Shown in pieces: positions 44,911 to 55,461 of a DNA stretch of 64,000 bases; the stretch's first letter is position 1; every line of letters begins with the position of its first letter. The stretch is from Vanessa cardui (Eukaryota > Arthropoda > Insecta > Lepidoptera > Nymphalidae). The translations under genes were made by a program, and so were the position numbers. Where the stretch lies: assembly GCF_905220365.1 (NCBI RefSeq), contig NC_061151.1:5078197-5142196 (forward strand), given 5' to 3'. The notes below the pieces were generated by a model that was given only the letters and a program-made list of their open reading frames with translations, was not told the DNA's origin and ran no database searches.

Positions 44911-45120
44911 TGTGTTCCATTCGCTGTCGAAACGCTTGGCCCTTAGAGTAGTGGTGCAAAAAGCTTCATCAAAAGTATAACACCTCGCCTCATTGCCTCC
45001 ACTGGTGACAGGAGGGCTGGTTCGTTTTTAGCCCTGAGGATCGGAATTGCGATTCAACGGGGAAACGCTGCTAGCATTCTTGCCACCATTCCACGCGGTC
45101 AAGATTTATACAGTAACTAG
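44911..45120 (+). pseudogene. Retroelement protein C-terminal relic
   Basis: The plus frame reads CVPFAVETLGP, an in-frame stop at about 44944, then after a short segment STGDRRAGSFLALRIGIAIQ, RGNAAS and a terminal TAG at 45118. The pattern (VPxAVETLGPW ... GDxRAGxFLxQRIxIAIQRGNAASIxGT) recurs at the end of reverse-transcriptase-associated retroelement proteins in invertebrate genomes; I cannot name the clade. The internal stop and missing upstream make it non-functional. Confidence 0.6.
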
Positions 45121-45272
45121 TTTTAGTTTTAAACACGGTAAGGATAGCCACAGGATCTTGTGCCCAGGCTTGTTTGTTTTCAAGATTAGGTTCGTTATGA
45201 AAATGATTAACATTTATGAAAGCGCTATTTATTTTTGGCGATGGTGACTACTTACCATCAAGTGACCCATCC

Positions 45273-45404
45273 TGTACTAATATTACAAATGTGAAAGTAA
45301 CTCTGTCTGTCTGTATGTAGCTATTTCAGCGATGAGCCGAATTTGATGAAATTTGGTATGAAGCAAATTCGAACTCCGAGAAAGGACATAGGCTACTTTT
45401 ATAC
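45273..45404 (+). repeat. Repeat E left part, cut by SINE-A
   Basis: CTGTACTAATATTACAAATG to GGACATAGGCTACTTTTAT, then directly SINE sequence; the right end of E is not found afterwards. A small repeat B piece (TGGTGACTACTTACCATC) precedes it at 45238. Confidence 0.7.
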
Positions 45405-45598
45405 CATCTCGTGCTCAGCGTTGAAGGAAAACATCGCGAGGAAACCTGCATGTGACAAATTTCATAGAAATTCTGCCACAGGTGTATTCCACCAACCCGC
45501 ATTGGAACAGCGTGGTGGAATATGTCCCAAACTCCTCCAAGGGAGAGGAGTCCTTTAGCCCAGCAGTGGGAATTTACAGGCTGTTGTTGTTGTTTTCG
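45405..45598 (+). mobile_element. SINE-A, 5' truncated
   Basis: Starts at CATCTCGTGCTCAGCGTTGA, ends ACAGGCTGTTGTTGTTG. The tRNA-like head is absent, as in a truncated reverse-transcription product. Confidence 0.8.
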
Positions 45599-45965
45599 TA
45601 CTCGTTTACCATAATATTTTACTTATTTCGACAAGGTCCCTGTGACCAATATAAAATATTAATCATTTTTATTTTAAATCCTTAATGTATATTTATAATA
45701 CTTTGTCTGAATAAAATTAATGAATAAGATGATTACAGGATCCAAGAGTACTGTTACGGATAAATGAGCAAAAAAGCCCATTTAGCGAAAAGAAAGCTCG
45801 TCCATTAATCATAGCGCGCGCATTTAAAACTAAATTAATAGATTTTCTTCGGAAAATAAATGGGGATGTCTGTTAGTAAATTAAGATGGCCTAGATGAAC
45901 AAGATCTTCGAAAACATTTTTTTAAGGAAAACACAAGACGTATTGTACTCATAATTACAATCAAT

Positions 45966-46240
45966 TACTTGTTGGGCTTTGTGCGAGGGTAGGTACAACC
46001 CACTCATCAGTTATTCTACCGCCAAATAACAGTACTAAGTACTGTTGTGTTCCGGTTTGAAGGGTGAGTGAGCCAGTGTAACAGGCACAAAGGACATAAC
46101 ATCTTAGTTCCCAAGGTTGGCGGCACCTTGATGTAAGGAATAGTTAATATTTCTTACAGCGTCATTGTCTATGGGTGATGGTGACCACTTACCATCAAAT
46201 GACGCATATGATCGTCCGCCAACTTATACCACAAAAAAAA
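45966..46240 (-). repeat. Repeat B copy (minus)
   Basis: ACTTGTTGGGCTTTGTGCGA to GATCGTCCGCCAACTTATAC plus poly-A; small deletions. Confidence 0.82.
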
Positions 46241-46263
46241 TTGATCCTATGTTTCTAGGATAC

Positions 46264-46502
46264 TAGCGATCCGCTCCGGTTTTGCGTGTGCAATACTGAT
46301 ACTAAATATACTATATAATTTGTTTATTTATGACATCACAATAAAAAATTCTAACATTATAGGTGTTTTATATACAAAACCTTCCTCTCGAATCAATCTA
46401 TTTATCAAAAAAAAAAAAACACATCAAAATCCGTTGCGTAATTTTAAAGATCTAAGCATACATAGGGACAGACAGCGGTAAGCTACTTTGTTTTATACTA
46501 TG
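46264..46502 (+). repeat. Repeat D copy
   Basis: ACTAGCGATCCGCTCCGGTT to GTTTTATACTATGTA. Confidence 0.75.
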
Positions 46503-46597
46503 TACTTAAGAAGACACTCTGTTAGTGATGCTACGTGTATCAATTTGTAATGGATTTATTGCTTTTTGTATTGATAACGAAGTAAGACTTAGAAAGT

Positions 46598-46850
46598 CAG
46601 TCTGGCCGAGGCCAGTAAATGTTCCACAGTTGGGCAAAGATTATCTTCATTGAGAAGAGAGTTTGGAGTTTACACACAACGCCATGTAATGTGTATTGGT
46701 GGATACAAACTTTGTTGAAATTCATCCGATAGATGAAGTTTTTAAAGGAGTTAAACAAATCAATGAAAATTCGAATTTTCTTGCTCGGGTTCGAACCCAC
46801 TATCTACGATTCAATTTCACTCGATTAGGTGTTTCTTTGGATTTGAACTC
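46598..46850 (-). mobile_element. Old, diverged tRNA-derived SINE
   Basis: Shares layout with SINE-A on the minus strand (CCACAGTTGGGCAAAG, GTTGAAATTCATCCGATAG, B-box GGGTTCGAACCC) but is diverged throughout. Confidence 0.5.
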
Positions 46851-47283
46851 GCTCAATAAGGTCCCATTGTTTTTTACAGACATGTATTAACTATTTAATA
46901 TAACAATTCGGATTCCAAGCATTAAACGTAATCTAAATAAAGATAAACAAAAATGTCTCACGAGAGCCAATAAAGTCTTATAACATTTTAAATGCAAGCG
47001 ATTTTGATTCTTCTGTGCATAGAATAAGATGTTAAGAAAGTAAGAAATCCTGGACCTCATAATGAATGCTAAGCACATAGCAATGTTTTCTTTTGTTTAG
47101 AAGTTTTTCGTGATTTTTTTTATGCTAATATTATCTTAAAAATGTAAGTTTTTAAATAGTTTTTAGTATTCGTTGGAGATACAGTACTTTACAGTTTACA
47201 CACTCCTTTATTAAAAATATCAACACTCAAGGTAAAAATATGTGTGAGAGCCACAAGTCGATTTAAATCGATGAACTGTTAAT

Positions 47284-47575
47284 TTTTTTTATGGTATAAT
47301 TTGGCGGACGAGTATATGGGCCACCTGATGGCAACTGGTCACCATTACCCATAGACAATGACGCTGTAAGAAATGTTAACTAATCCTTACATCGTCAATG
47401 CACCACCAACCTTGGGAACTAAGTTATTATGTCCCTTGTGCCTGTAGTTACACTGGCTCACTCATCCTTCAAACCAGAGACAATACAAACAATACTGAGC
47501 TCTGTTGTTTGACGGTGGAATAACTGATGAGTGGGTGGTACTTACCCAGACGGGCAACTCGGCTCTAGCACCAAG
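47284..47575 (+). repeat. Repeat B copy (plus)
   Basis: TTTTTTATGGTATAATTTGG to CTAGCACCAAGAATTG; an insertion CAATACAAA lies near 47490. Confidence 0.83.
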
Positions 47576-47589
47576 AATTGAAAACAACA

Positions 47590-47795
47590 AATCTATATTA
47601 TATATTTATATTATAAATGTGAAAGTAACTCTGTCTGTCTGTCGCTCTTTCGCGATCAAACCGTTGAACCGAATTTGAAGAAATTTGGTGTGAAGCAAAC
47701 TTGAATTCTAAGAAAGGACATAGGCTACTTTTTTGCCTAACATATGATAGCCAACACCCTAAAACGCGCACGATGTCGCGGGAGACTACTAGTTA
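47590..47795 (+). repeat. Repeat E, near complete
   Basis: TATATTTATATTATAAATGTG, CTGTCTGTCTGTCGCTCTTT, GAAAGGACATAGGCTACTTT and the terminal GACTACTAGT. The best intact E copy in the window. Confidence 0.8.
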
Positions 47796-47899
47796 CTTCT
47801 TTCAAAAAGACGACAAGCCTGAAGTCAAGCGAAGATCTGATCTTATGTCTAGTTGACATTGTATTCAAAGTTTAGTATGTCAGCTTCATAATCATTATC

Positions 47900-48010
47900 T
47901 CAATTATATGACGTCACTGCTGGACATAGCTCTCCCCTAAAGATCCCACAAAGACCGGTCTTGTGCAGACGACCAGCGGCTTCCCAAGACCTTCACAAGG
48001 TCATCAGTCA
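47900..48010. repeat. Dispersed repeat of CACTGCTGGACATAGCTCTC type
   Basis: Contains GACGTCACTGCTGGACATAG and CGGCTTCCCAAGACCTTCAC, sequences that look like a widespread insect repeat. Only one copy is in this window, so the call is from recall of the motif. Confidence 0.4.
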
Positions 48011-49039
48011 TCGGTCATCATCATATGTACTATATTATACGATACTATATTTCGAGGCGTACTTCAGAAGCTACCATACTTAATTAGATATAGAACTAAT
48101 AATTCACGAAGGCGCGCCCCTCCACGTTTAATTTTATCAGTACATTATGCGTGTGTGTAAGTGACGCTCGTGCTTACACGATGTTAGTGTGTGTGAGTTG
48201 AGTAGAAGTAGCGACAGCAAAAAAAATACAAATCAGATTATATTTGTTATTTATATTTTGTATAGCGATAATTAACGAGGGGGAAGATGTTCGCCTTCGT
48301 GATTAATTAGTTCTTTATCTAATTAAGTATATGGTAACTTCTAAATAACGTCTTGTAAACAATACTTTCTGTAAGAAAAACGTTTCGTTTCTTAATTATA
48401 ATTAGGTACGAATAGTTCTATAGTAATTAGTTTGGACATTGAATTTGTAATTTATGAATAAATTAGATAAACAATAGTTTGACAACGAAGTAATCATATA
48501 TTTATTATTATTATTATTTTAATTCTTCAAATACCTATTCTAGTCTTTATTATTTATTGCTTCTAATTAGTAACAGATATCAGTGGAAGAGTGATTGGTT
48601 TATGTATTATTTTATTCATATTATTGTTCTATTGGACTGTTTGTTAGTCGAAAATAAATAAATAAATAAATCTTTAAATTAAATATATCAGTAATAGGGT
48701 CAAATGTATTTTAAGTGATGTAATTTACTTCTCGATTATAGAATAAGCTAATATAAGTGGATGATAATTTTAACAATTTTACTAATGAGAGTTTCAAATA
48801 AATATTATTAAAAATAATAATAAAAATATCCCTCTAAATACGTCTAACAGTACAGTAAGATACTTTGTATCTAACCTTTTAATTAGTAGGAAAAGTTTGT
48901 ATAAGATATTTCATTTATCTAATTACCTCACTTATAAAATTTGCACACTGGGTGCACAGATAAACAACTATTTATCTCTTTTCGTTATTATTCATTTCAA
49001 ATACAAAAGAAAGAGACAGCTTATTGTGTCTATTTAATC
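48011..49039. other. AT-rich intronic sequence
   Basis: No gene. A CG-containing patch at 48105-48215 (GGCGCGCCCCTCCACG; GTGTGTAAGTGACGCTCGTG) is unexplained. An AATA run lies at 48655-48670. Confidence 0.45.
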
Positions 49040-49570
49040 CCAAAACAAAATTTATTAATAAAAATTTAAGCACTACTATAAGAATACTAAAAAAATTACG
49101 AATTTAGACTAAAATATGAAATAACATTTAATAGTAATTGTTTAAAGAGCACATAGAGGCAAGATATACGCACAGAAATCAAGCACAACTTTTACAGGTC
49201 TTAGATAAAGATAAAATATATAAGATGTAACTTTTTATTTTAATTAAAATATTAAAAAAGCTATATTACCTTCAATACGTCTAAAAACAATTACGAAATA
49301 TGACAGAAACATATTAAATAACAACTAATAGAAGTGTGCTTACACACATAGGCAAGATATACGCACAGTAAACTAAGCACAAATGTTACAGATTTATAAT
49401 TGAGAATAGTTTAATATCTTTACAAAAAGGTTTAATAAGTATACACAATAAAATACGGAACGTGATAGAAAATGGTTGAAAACATTAAGTGTGCTTGAAA
49501 TGCACAGAGAGGCAAGCAGATCTGTGCGAATCTGTGCGATACTAAGCCCAACTTTAATATTTATTTATAA
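49040..49570. repeat. Diverged tandem array, three units
   Basis: The block GGCAAGATATACGCACAG recurs at 49158 and 49351 (193 bp apart) and in altered form at 49511 (160 bp further). Each is followed by AAGCACAA or AAGCCCAA and preceded by a GAAATATGA-like AT-rich lead. No coding. Confidence 0.7.
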
Positions 49571-49621
49571 TAAACAGAGTTATAATAAATAAGAGGGTTG
49601 ACAGTTCGACGTAGCTCTTAT

Positions 49622-49765
49622 CAGTAAAATCAAAAGAAAATTTATTCATTCAATAGAAAAGCTTTTTACGTATTGATAGGCTTAGATAAAAACTACCACC
49701 GGTTCGGAAATGAAAATACCCAGACCTGAGAAGAACCGGCGAAACTCAGCGGGTATTGAAAGTCT
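49622..49765 (+). repeat. Repeat M (LINE-like 3' tail)
   Basis: CAGTAAAATCAAAAGAAAATTT-like start, TACCACCGGTTCGGAAATG, CCTGAGAAGAACCGGCGAAA and CTCAGCGGG. Confidence 0.65.
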
Positions 49766-50329
49766 TATATTCAATTTAATTATTCAATTTATAAAAGATG
49801 TTTTATATAACACGCATTCAGATATTATATTATTATTATTTTTACCATTTGTTTCAATTAGTAAGTCCAAAATACGTCAATATTAGGACAATTACACAAT
49901 TACATATAGAAATGATTAATAATTAATTACTATTATTTTCTAAAGTACGATTTAAATTATTGATATCATGTTGTGTAATCATCCCAATTATTAATTATGA
50001 AGTCAATTGAAAGAAAGTCCATTTAACGTCAACAACAGTCAACAACAAGAAATTAACTAAACTAAATTAACACTTAATCAAAATTACAACAACGAATTAA
50101 ATACTAACAACAAAGAACGACACATTATATACAACAAATTTATATACTTACTTTCTGTCGTCCAATAATGTATAGTATATTATATAATATCTACTTTAAA
50201 AAGAAATTTCTAAATTGATAATGTAATTGCTTAATAATTTCAATAATTTAATTTCCGTTCAATAATTTCCAGTTTGCTGAATAAAAATTTCCATTTATCT
50301 TAACGATTTCTATGAAATTTAATACTCAC
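49766..50329. other. AT-rich sequence left of linker exon
   Basis: Very AT-rich, no repeat label fits. It forms the first part of the proposed 41.2-kb intron downstream of the 50330 exon. Confidence 0.45.
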
Positions 50330-50486
50330 GGAAGGATGCGTTGGGTGGTCTTGTCCTTTGACATTCTGTAGTTGCTTGTTATGGGCTGTCGGTGTCCTCT
50401 CCCCCTGGGCTGTTGAAGCTCCAGCTGCCGCTCCAGCACTGCTGCTCGCGGGAGACTTGGCCTGTGGTGAGCTTGTTGATGTGGTT
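50330..50486 (-). CDS. Syt7: Candidate Syt7 linker exon
   Basis: On the minus strand an acceptor AATTTCCAG (50495-50487) and a consensus donor GTGAGT (from 50329) enclose 157 bp. One frame is open across the whole exon and reads TTSTSSPQAKSPASSSAGAA, then a Gly/Ala/Thr/Gln segment and HNKQLQNVKGQDHPTHPS. The codon composition is GC-rich compared with the flanks. The exon ends in phase 0, as required by the acceptor at 9127, and begins with one base of a split codon. Syt7 proteins have a variable, Ser/Pro-rich, alternatively spliced linker between the transmembrane segment and C2A, which fits. Low complexity prevents a family match by motif, so gene membership is inferred from strand, phase, base composition and position. 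Confidence 0.7.
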
Positions 50487-50693
50487 CTGGAAATTTATTT
50501 TTTAAGTCACACGGAAATATTTACGGTTGAAGTTAATTTATTACAGTCAATGTGGAAGCCTTCCCGAGTTTAGTGATGTATTGTCAAATGATGGCTTACA
50601 TTCCTTTCAGCGACATTATGTGGTGACCACTTACCATCTATATGCAGCTTACATTACAATTATAATTAACTTAAATTAAACGTAATTATATAT

Positions 50694-50800
50694 ACTTGGT
50701 GGGTATACTTAGTTATAGGGCTTTGTGCAATATTCTACAAAGCAATACCGATAATTAACATTATTGTATTCCAATTTAAGGGATGATTGAGTGACTTTTT
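50694..50800 (-). repeat. Repeat B, diverged fragment
   Basis: CTTGGTGGGTATACTTAGTT, AGGGCTTTGTGCAATATTCT and GGGATGATTGAGTGAC in B order. Confidence 0.45.
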
Positions 50801-50883
50801 ATGTTTGCAAAAAATAACTATTCAAGGGCAAAATTTTTACCTAAGTCCATATACAGTGTTATTGATAATTCGACGTTCGAATT

Positions 50884-50946
50884 CCTCAAAGGGGAGAGGC
50901 CTTAGCCCAGCCGTGGGAAATTTACAGGCTGTTGTTGGTGTTGTTT
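50884..50946 (+). mobile_element. SINE-A 3' end fragment
   Basis: CCTCAAAGGGGAGAGGCCTT to GGCTGTTGTTGGTGTTG. Lies just 5' of a full-length copy. Confidence 0.75.
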
Positions 50947-50967
50947 GAGTCGTTGTCGAGTTTGTTG

Positions 50968-51274
50968 ACTCGAGATGGCCCAGTGGTTAGAACGCGTGCA
51001 TCTTAACCGATGATTGCGGGTTCAAACCCAGACAAGCACCGCTGATTCATGTGCTTGATTTGTCTTTATAATTCATCTCGTGCTCGGCGGTGAAGGAAAA
51101 CATCGTGAGGTAACCTGCATGTGACAAATTTCTTAGAAATTCTGCCACATGTGTATTCCACCAACCCGCATTGGCACAGCGTGGTGGAATATATTCCAAA
51201 CCTTCTCCTCTAAGGGAGAGGAGGCCTTTAGCCCAGCAGTGGGAATTCACAGGCTGTTGTTGTTGTTGTTGTTG
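50968..51274 (+). mobile_element. Full-length SINE-A
   Basis: GACTCGAGATGGCCCAGTGG head, B-box GGGTTCAAACCC, body with the GGAGAGGAGGCCTTTAGCC block, (TTG)n tail. Little diverged from the copies at 39665 and 61623. Confidence 0.9.
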
Positions 51275-52137
51275 ATACAAAGAGTTAATTCAGTCATAGG
51301 GGATACGAGGTTAAACGGCCTAGCTTATTAAAACACTAAATTCGTTCTGTTATCAATATAAAAATGTATTCGTCTTTCTGTATGTTCTTTCATATAGTAC
51401 GTTCCACTGATCACATATGATAACAGTTGAACTGAAAATTCTTATCATTTTATAAGTTTTAAAGAGTTGTATCGAAAATTCTCGATTGAATTCCTGGAAA
51501 GATTGAAACGGCTATTGTTTGGTTGTTTTGTTCCATATTTGAAAAATAAAATCAACAATAGCACTTTTAGAACTTTTACATAATACAATTTTTTTAATAC
51601 ATTTGAATGTGTAGCGCTAAAGCGCTTGATTTATTTATCATATTATTTTAAACATATAGTTGTAATCTTAGAGAGCTTACTTCGTATAGTACGACACAAT
51701 TTAATTGTAACATCGGCAAATTCAATAAGAATTTACTGCTGATTTATACGAACAATAGAAAAGCTCACTATCGCTCCATCCGACGCTTTTCGTTGCTATA
51801 GACTTTTCCGTCAGTTCTACCCGAGAAAGCAAGTGCATGTAAATCGTCGTGTCAACTGACGAATTTATTAGGTCATATATCATATATAGGTCATATAGCA
51901 ATTACGTTTGTGTAAAGATTACATTCGCATGAGAAATAAATATTGATAATTTGGGATAGCGTACTTAATTCGGATGTGATCGGTTTTACGAATTTTGCCG
52001 ATGCTACATCTAAGTTGTGTCGTACTATATCTGACTCATGAACCTATTTTCGGTAACACGCTATTTTAACACATATATCCTTTAAATGTTCTAATTAGAA
52101 AAATTGGTGTTGCATATCATAATTTCCAATGATTAAC
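51275..52137. other. AT-rich sequence, nothing recognised
   Basis: No coding or repeat landmark found. Confidence 0.45.
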
Positions 52138-52334
52138 GAGCCTATGTACCACCAGGTGGTAAGTTGTCACCATCACCTGTAGATATTGGCGCCGTAAGTT
52201 ATGTCTCTTATTTCTATATTTATATTGCCTTATTCAACCTTCACACACAACGATACTAAGTATTATTGTTCGGCAATAGATTTTCTGATGAGTGGGTGTT
52301 ACTCAGGATTGCACAAAGCCCTACCATCAATTAA
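52138..52334 (+). repeat. Repeat B with deletions
   Basis: ACCACCAGGTGGTAAGTTGT, CGATACTAAGTATTATTGTT and TTGCACAAAGCCCTACCATC in order. Confidence 0.65.
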
Positions 52335-52387
52335 AGTAGCCTTCTGAGAGAGTCTCCTGTGTCAAATAATATATTTGTAATACTTAC

Positions 52388-52399
52388 TCAAGCTGCGCT
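52388..52399 (-). other. Possible 12-nt microexon (Syt7?)
   Basis: On the minus strand a long pyrimidine-rich tract leads to TGCTGTCTACACAG, then AGCGCAGCTTGA, then the consensus donor GTAAGTATT. Twelve bases keep frame. Joined to the exon at 50486 in the required phase it would add Ala-Gln-Leu and a split Glu codon. Chance occurrence of a good acceptor and a perfect donor 12 bp apart is possible in an intron this long. Confidence 0.35.
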
Positions 52400-52759
52400 C
52401 TGTGTAGACAGCACATGAAAATAAGAGAAAATACACATTAAAACTTGTATATATTTAGTTAATATATTATGTTAATTAATAGAATGACAGATTTGTAACG
52501 ATTAATAGTCATTGCGACAATACGACATATATATGACAATAAAAAAAGAACACACAATTACATACAATTAATATTTTATAGCAACAAAAGTATAACATAC
52601 GAGGCACACACGAGGGATTGAATTGGTAATCTTAGTTCAAGCTTCAGGCTTAATTCGAGATAAATATAACTATTAGTTATTCCCTAAAAATTGATATTAC
52701 TATTATTCTTTATAAGAAAGACATAACTTCCTTTTTTAGAGTTGGTTAATAAAATACCG

Positions 52760-52840
52760 TAGCGAGATGACTCAGTGATCAGAACGTGTGAATCTTAACA
52801 AATATTATAATGTAAATAGGGGTTCAAATCTAGACACACT
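52760..52840 (+). mobile_element. SINE-A head, diverged
   Basis: GCGAGATGACTCAGTGATCA, AATCTTAAC and B-box-like GGGGTTCAAATCT. Confidence 0.5.
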
Positions 52841-53039
52841 ATTTTTTATTTTATTTAGTTTACAACATCCACAGGCTCGCAGATGCCGGTGACTTTCTTT
52901 ATGTTTTACATTAAACATTTTGCAGTGTTATATTATATACTTTTATTAAACATCAGCAGATTTTTTCCTCAAGGAGAAGGGCTTTTTAGTTTTTTGTTCT
53001 TATAATTTCATTTATTTATTTTCGTGTGCGCGCATTTGT

Positions 53040-53215
53040 GTATGTTTACCCAATAGTCAGGGGCCATCTGAAGATCAGTGCTGTGCATTAGCACAGCTTA
53101 TACCGAAATGAACACCTTGCTACCTACACGGTGTTCTTTAAATTTAATTATTTTCTTCTGTATAATCTATGTAATGTATGTGTGTAGCAAAATAAATGGT
53201 TAAAATGGTTTAAAC
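53040..53215 (+). repeat. Unclassified repeat-like segment
   Basis: GCTGTGCATTAGCACAGCTT (a hairpin) and ACACGGTGTTCTTTAAATT, then AAATAAATGG. I recall similar sequence as a dispersed lepidopteran repeat, but there is only one copy here. Confidence 0.3.
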
Positions 53216-53360
53216 CTTCGCTGGGTTTCATTCTTGTCGTCTTCTTGGGACATATTATTCTTTTTTTATTTTTAAATAATATATTCATAAGCTATAATAA
53301 ATAATATATAATAAAAATATGTAGTAGTAAACGCATATTTAAACACACAATTTAATTTTA

Positions 53361-53425
53361 TGTGCTTAATTTGTGTTTATAATTCATCACGCGAAGGAAA
53401 ATTTCGCGAGAAAACCTGCACGTGT
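53361..53425 (+). mobile_element. SINE-A body fragment
   Basis: TGTGCTTAATTTGTGTTTAT to GAGAAAACCTGCACGTGT. Confidence 0.6.
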
Positions 53426-53645
53426 TGATAGGACAAACCCACGACTATAATTATGCTCTTAATCTTCGCCTAAATAATAGGATGTTTACTTTTTACATGT
53501 TTTATAAAATACTATATAATTAAAATGTTTAGTCATTATTTATATGTTATAATTGTATAAAACATACCATAGATAATTCAAAAACACTTAAAGATTTTTT
53601 GTCATCTATTTAATATGACAAACTTTTATATAATCACAACATTTG

Positions 53646-53892
53646 GTTCAAAGGGTGAGTGAGCCAGTGTAACTACAGCACATAAAATAACATCTTAGTT
53701 CCCAATTGACGATGTAAGGAATAGTTAATATTTCTTACAGCGTCTTTGTCTATGGGTGATGGTGACCATTTATCATCAGTTGGCTCATATGCTCGGCCAT
53801 AAAAAACAATGGAGCAGCGTGGTAGAATATACTCCATACATTCTCCTTAACGCAAGAGGAGGCCTTATCTAGCTGTGGGAAATTTATTAAAG
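53646..53892. repeat. Repeat B (minus) followed by SINE-A fragment
   Basis: 53646-53808 is repeat B (AAAGGGTGAGTGAGCCAGTG to CTCATATGCTCGGCCATAAA) with its end lost. 53809-53892 is a SINE-A 3' piece (GGAGCAGCGTGGTAGAATAT to TGTGGGAAATTTATT). A stray B end (GACTTGCACAAAGCCCTACC) follows at 53905. Confidence 0.65.
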
Positions 53893-53932
53893 TCTTTCTT
53901 AGACTTGCACAAAGCCCTACCACCAAGTAGAT

Positions 53933-54171
53933 CTTCTAACCTTATGAATCGGTTATTTTATATAACCACAAACAATTTTAAGCTATATAGGTTAGCTATT
54001 GGTATGGATTCCGCAATAATTAATACGTGGACCTAACTGAATTGCGGTCGACGCTAACATAGTAAAACGACGCTGTATTATCACATTCAATTATAATTTA
54101 ACATATATAAACATACATACTAGCTGAGGCTGAAATTTAATTTAAATTTAAACAATATATTATTACGAATA
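53933..54171 (+). repeat. Arm 1 of long-range inverted repeat
   Basis: Sequence such as TTGGTATGGATTCCGCAATA, ACGTGGACCTAACTGAATTG and ATACTAGCTGAGGCTGAAAT is found in reverse complement at 60588-60835. It does not correspond to any other labelled family. Confidence 0.85.
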
Positions 54172-54209
54172 ACAACGTAATAAGTGTCATCTATATTTAT
54201 GTCTTTATT

Positions 54210-54374
54210 ACATAGTATAAAAGAAAGTCGCTTACCGCTGTCTGTCCCTATATACCATCTTAAATATTACGAAACGGATTTTTTAGACGTTTATAATGAG
54301 ACGTCATAAATAACAAACTCTGTAGTATATTTAGTATCAGTATTGCATCCTTGCGAAGCGGATTGTTAGTAGCT
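54210..54374 (-). repeat. Repeat D (minus) with deletions
   Basis: Plus reads CATAGTATAAAAGAAAGTCG, GTCTGTCCCTATATACC and TTGCATCCTTGCGAAGCGG. Confidence 0.7.
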
Positions 54375-54747
54375 AATAAATATGATTCACTAGAAATTAA
54401 AAAATTAAAAATATTTTACTCTAAAAAAATCCTCGTTTATATCACTTTCAACACTCGTTAAAATGCTGAAATAGTTCGCTCTACTGGATTTCACGGATGT
54501 TAATGATATGTTATGACTTAAAAAATATATTGAGACCCAATATTTCTGTTCGGAAATAATTATGTCCTGACTGATTACGGTTATTTTAATAAAAAAGTTT
54601 TATAATTATAATAATAAGCATTTATTTCAGATTTTTAATTCATATACAAACAAAACAATTAATGTGTTAGTATCAAAAATAAATGTACAAAATTAAAATT
54701 ATTAATTTATATAGTTAGAGTTGTTATATTAGTTTTATATAGTTTAG

Positions 54748-54793
54748 AGCTGAGATGCCTCAGTGGTTAGAACGCGTGCCTCTTAACCGATGT
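54748..54793 (+). mobile_element. SINE-A head fragment joined to mariner relic
   Basis: GAGCTGAGATGCCTCAGTGG to TCTTAACCGATGTTTT, directly followed by mariner coding sequence. Confidence 0.6.
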
Positions 54794-55461
54794 TTTCAAA
54801 TCATTGTCAAATTCTAAGTGTGTTGTTTTCCACCATGATAACGCAAGGCCTTACACGTCTTTGGTTACAACAACAACAACAACAACCTGTAAATTCCCAC
54901 TGCTGGGCAAAAGGCCTCCTCTCCCTTTGAGGAGAAGGTTTGGAACATATTCCACTACGCTGTTCCAATGCGGGTTGGTGGAATACTCATGTGGCAGAAT
55001 CTCTATGAAATTTGTCACATGCAGGTTTCCTCACGATGTTTTCCTTCACCGCTGAGCACGAGATGAAATTAAGACAGACAGAAAGACAAATTAAGCACAT
55101 GAATCAGCGGTGCTTGCCTGGGTTTGAACCCGCAATCATCGGTTAAGATGCACGCGTTCTAAACATTGGGCCATCTCGACTTTGGTTACTCGTCATAAAT
55201 TATTGGAATTGGGTTGGGATGTTTTATCACATCCACCATGATCTTGCGCCGTCAGATAACCATTTCTTTCGTTCCATAGGTAATTTCTTAACTGGTGAAA
55301 TTTTTAGTAACGCTGATGATTTCAGATCACATTCAATTCAGTTTTTTGATAGCAAAGATCAGAAATTTTACGAACGTGGAATTTTGCCACTGCCAGAACG
55401 ATCGCGAAAGGTAGTCGACAAAAACGGACTATTTCTAATTCTGATAAAGTTATATTTTTAA
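54794..55461 (+). pseudogene. mariner-like transposase C-terminal relic, split by SINE
   Basis: Left piece (to 54868) reads KCVVFHHDNARPYTSLVT, the second catalytic Asp region of mariner transposases (HDNARPH). After the SINE, the right piece (from 55181) continues RHKLLELGWDVLSHPP, then a small deletion shifts the frame and DLAPSDNHFF follows, holding the third catalytic Asp. The segment ends with a tail resembling QFFDSKDQKFYERGI and LPERSRKVVDKNG. The N-terminal DNA-binding half and left TIR are absent. The copy is inactive because of 5' loss, the frameshift and the insertion. Confidence 0.88.
54869..55180 (-). mobile_element. Full-length SINE-A inside mariner, 9-bp TSD
   Basis: (AAC)n tail on the plus strand, body with GGAACATATTCCACTACGC, head GGGCCATCTCGAC. 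The exact repeat TTTGGTTAC flanks it at 54860-54868 and 55181-55189; removing SINE and one repeat restores the mariner reading across the gap. Confidence 0.94.

Noticed and set aside
50358..50573. Plus-strand open frame with an Ala-rich stretch
   Set aside because: It is the opposite-strand shadow of the minus-strand linker exon, which has consensus splice borders; the plus frame has none.
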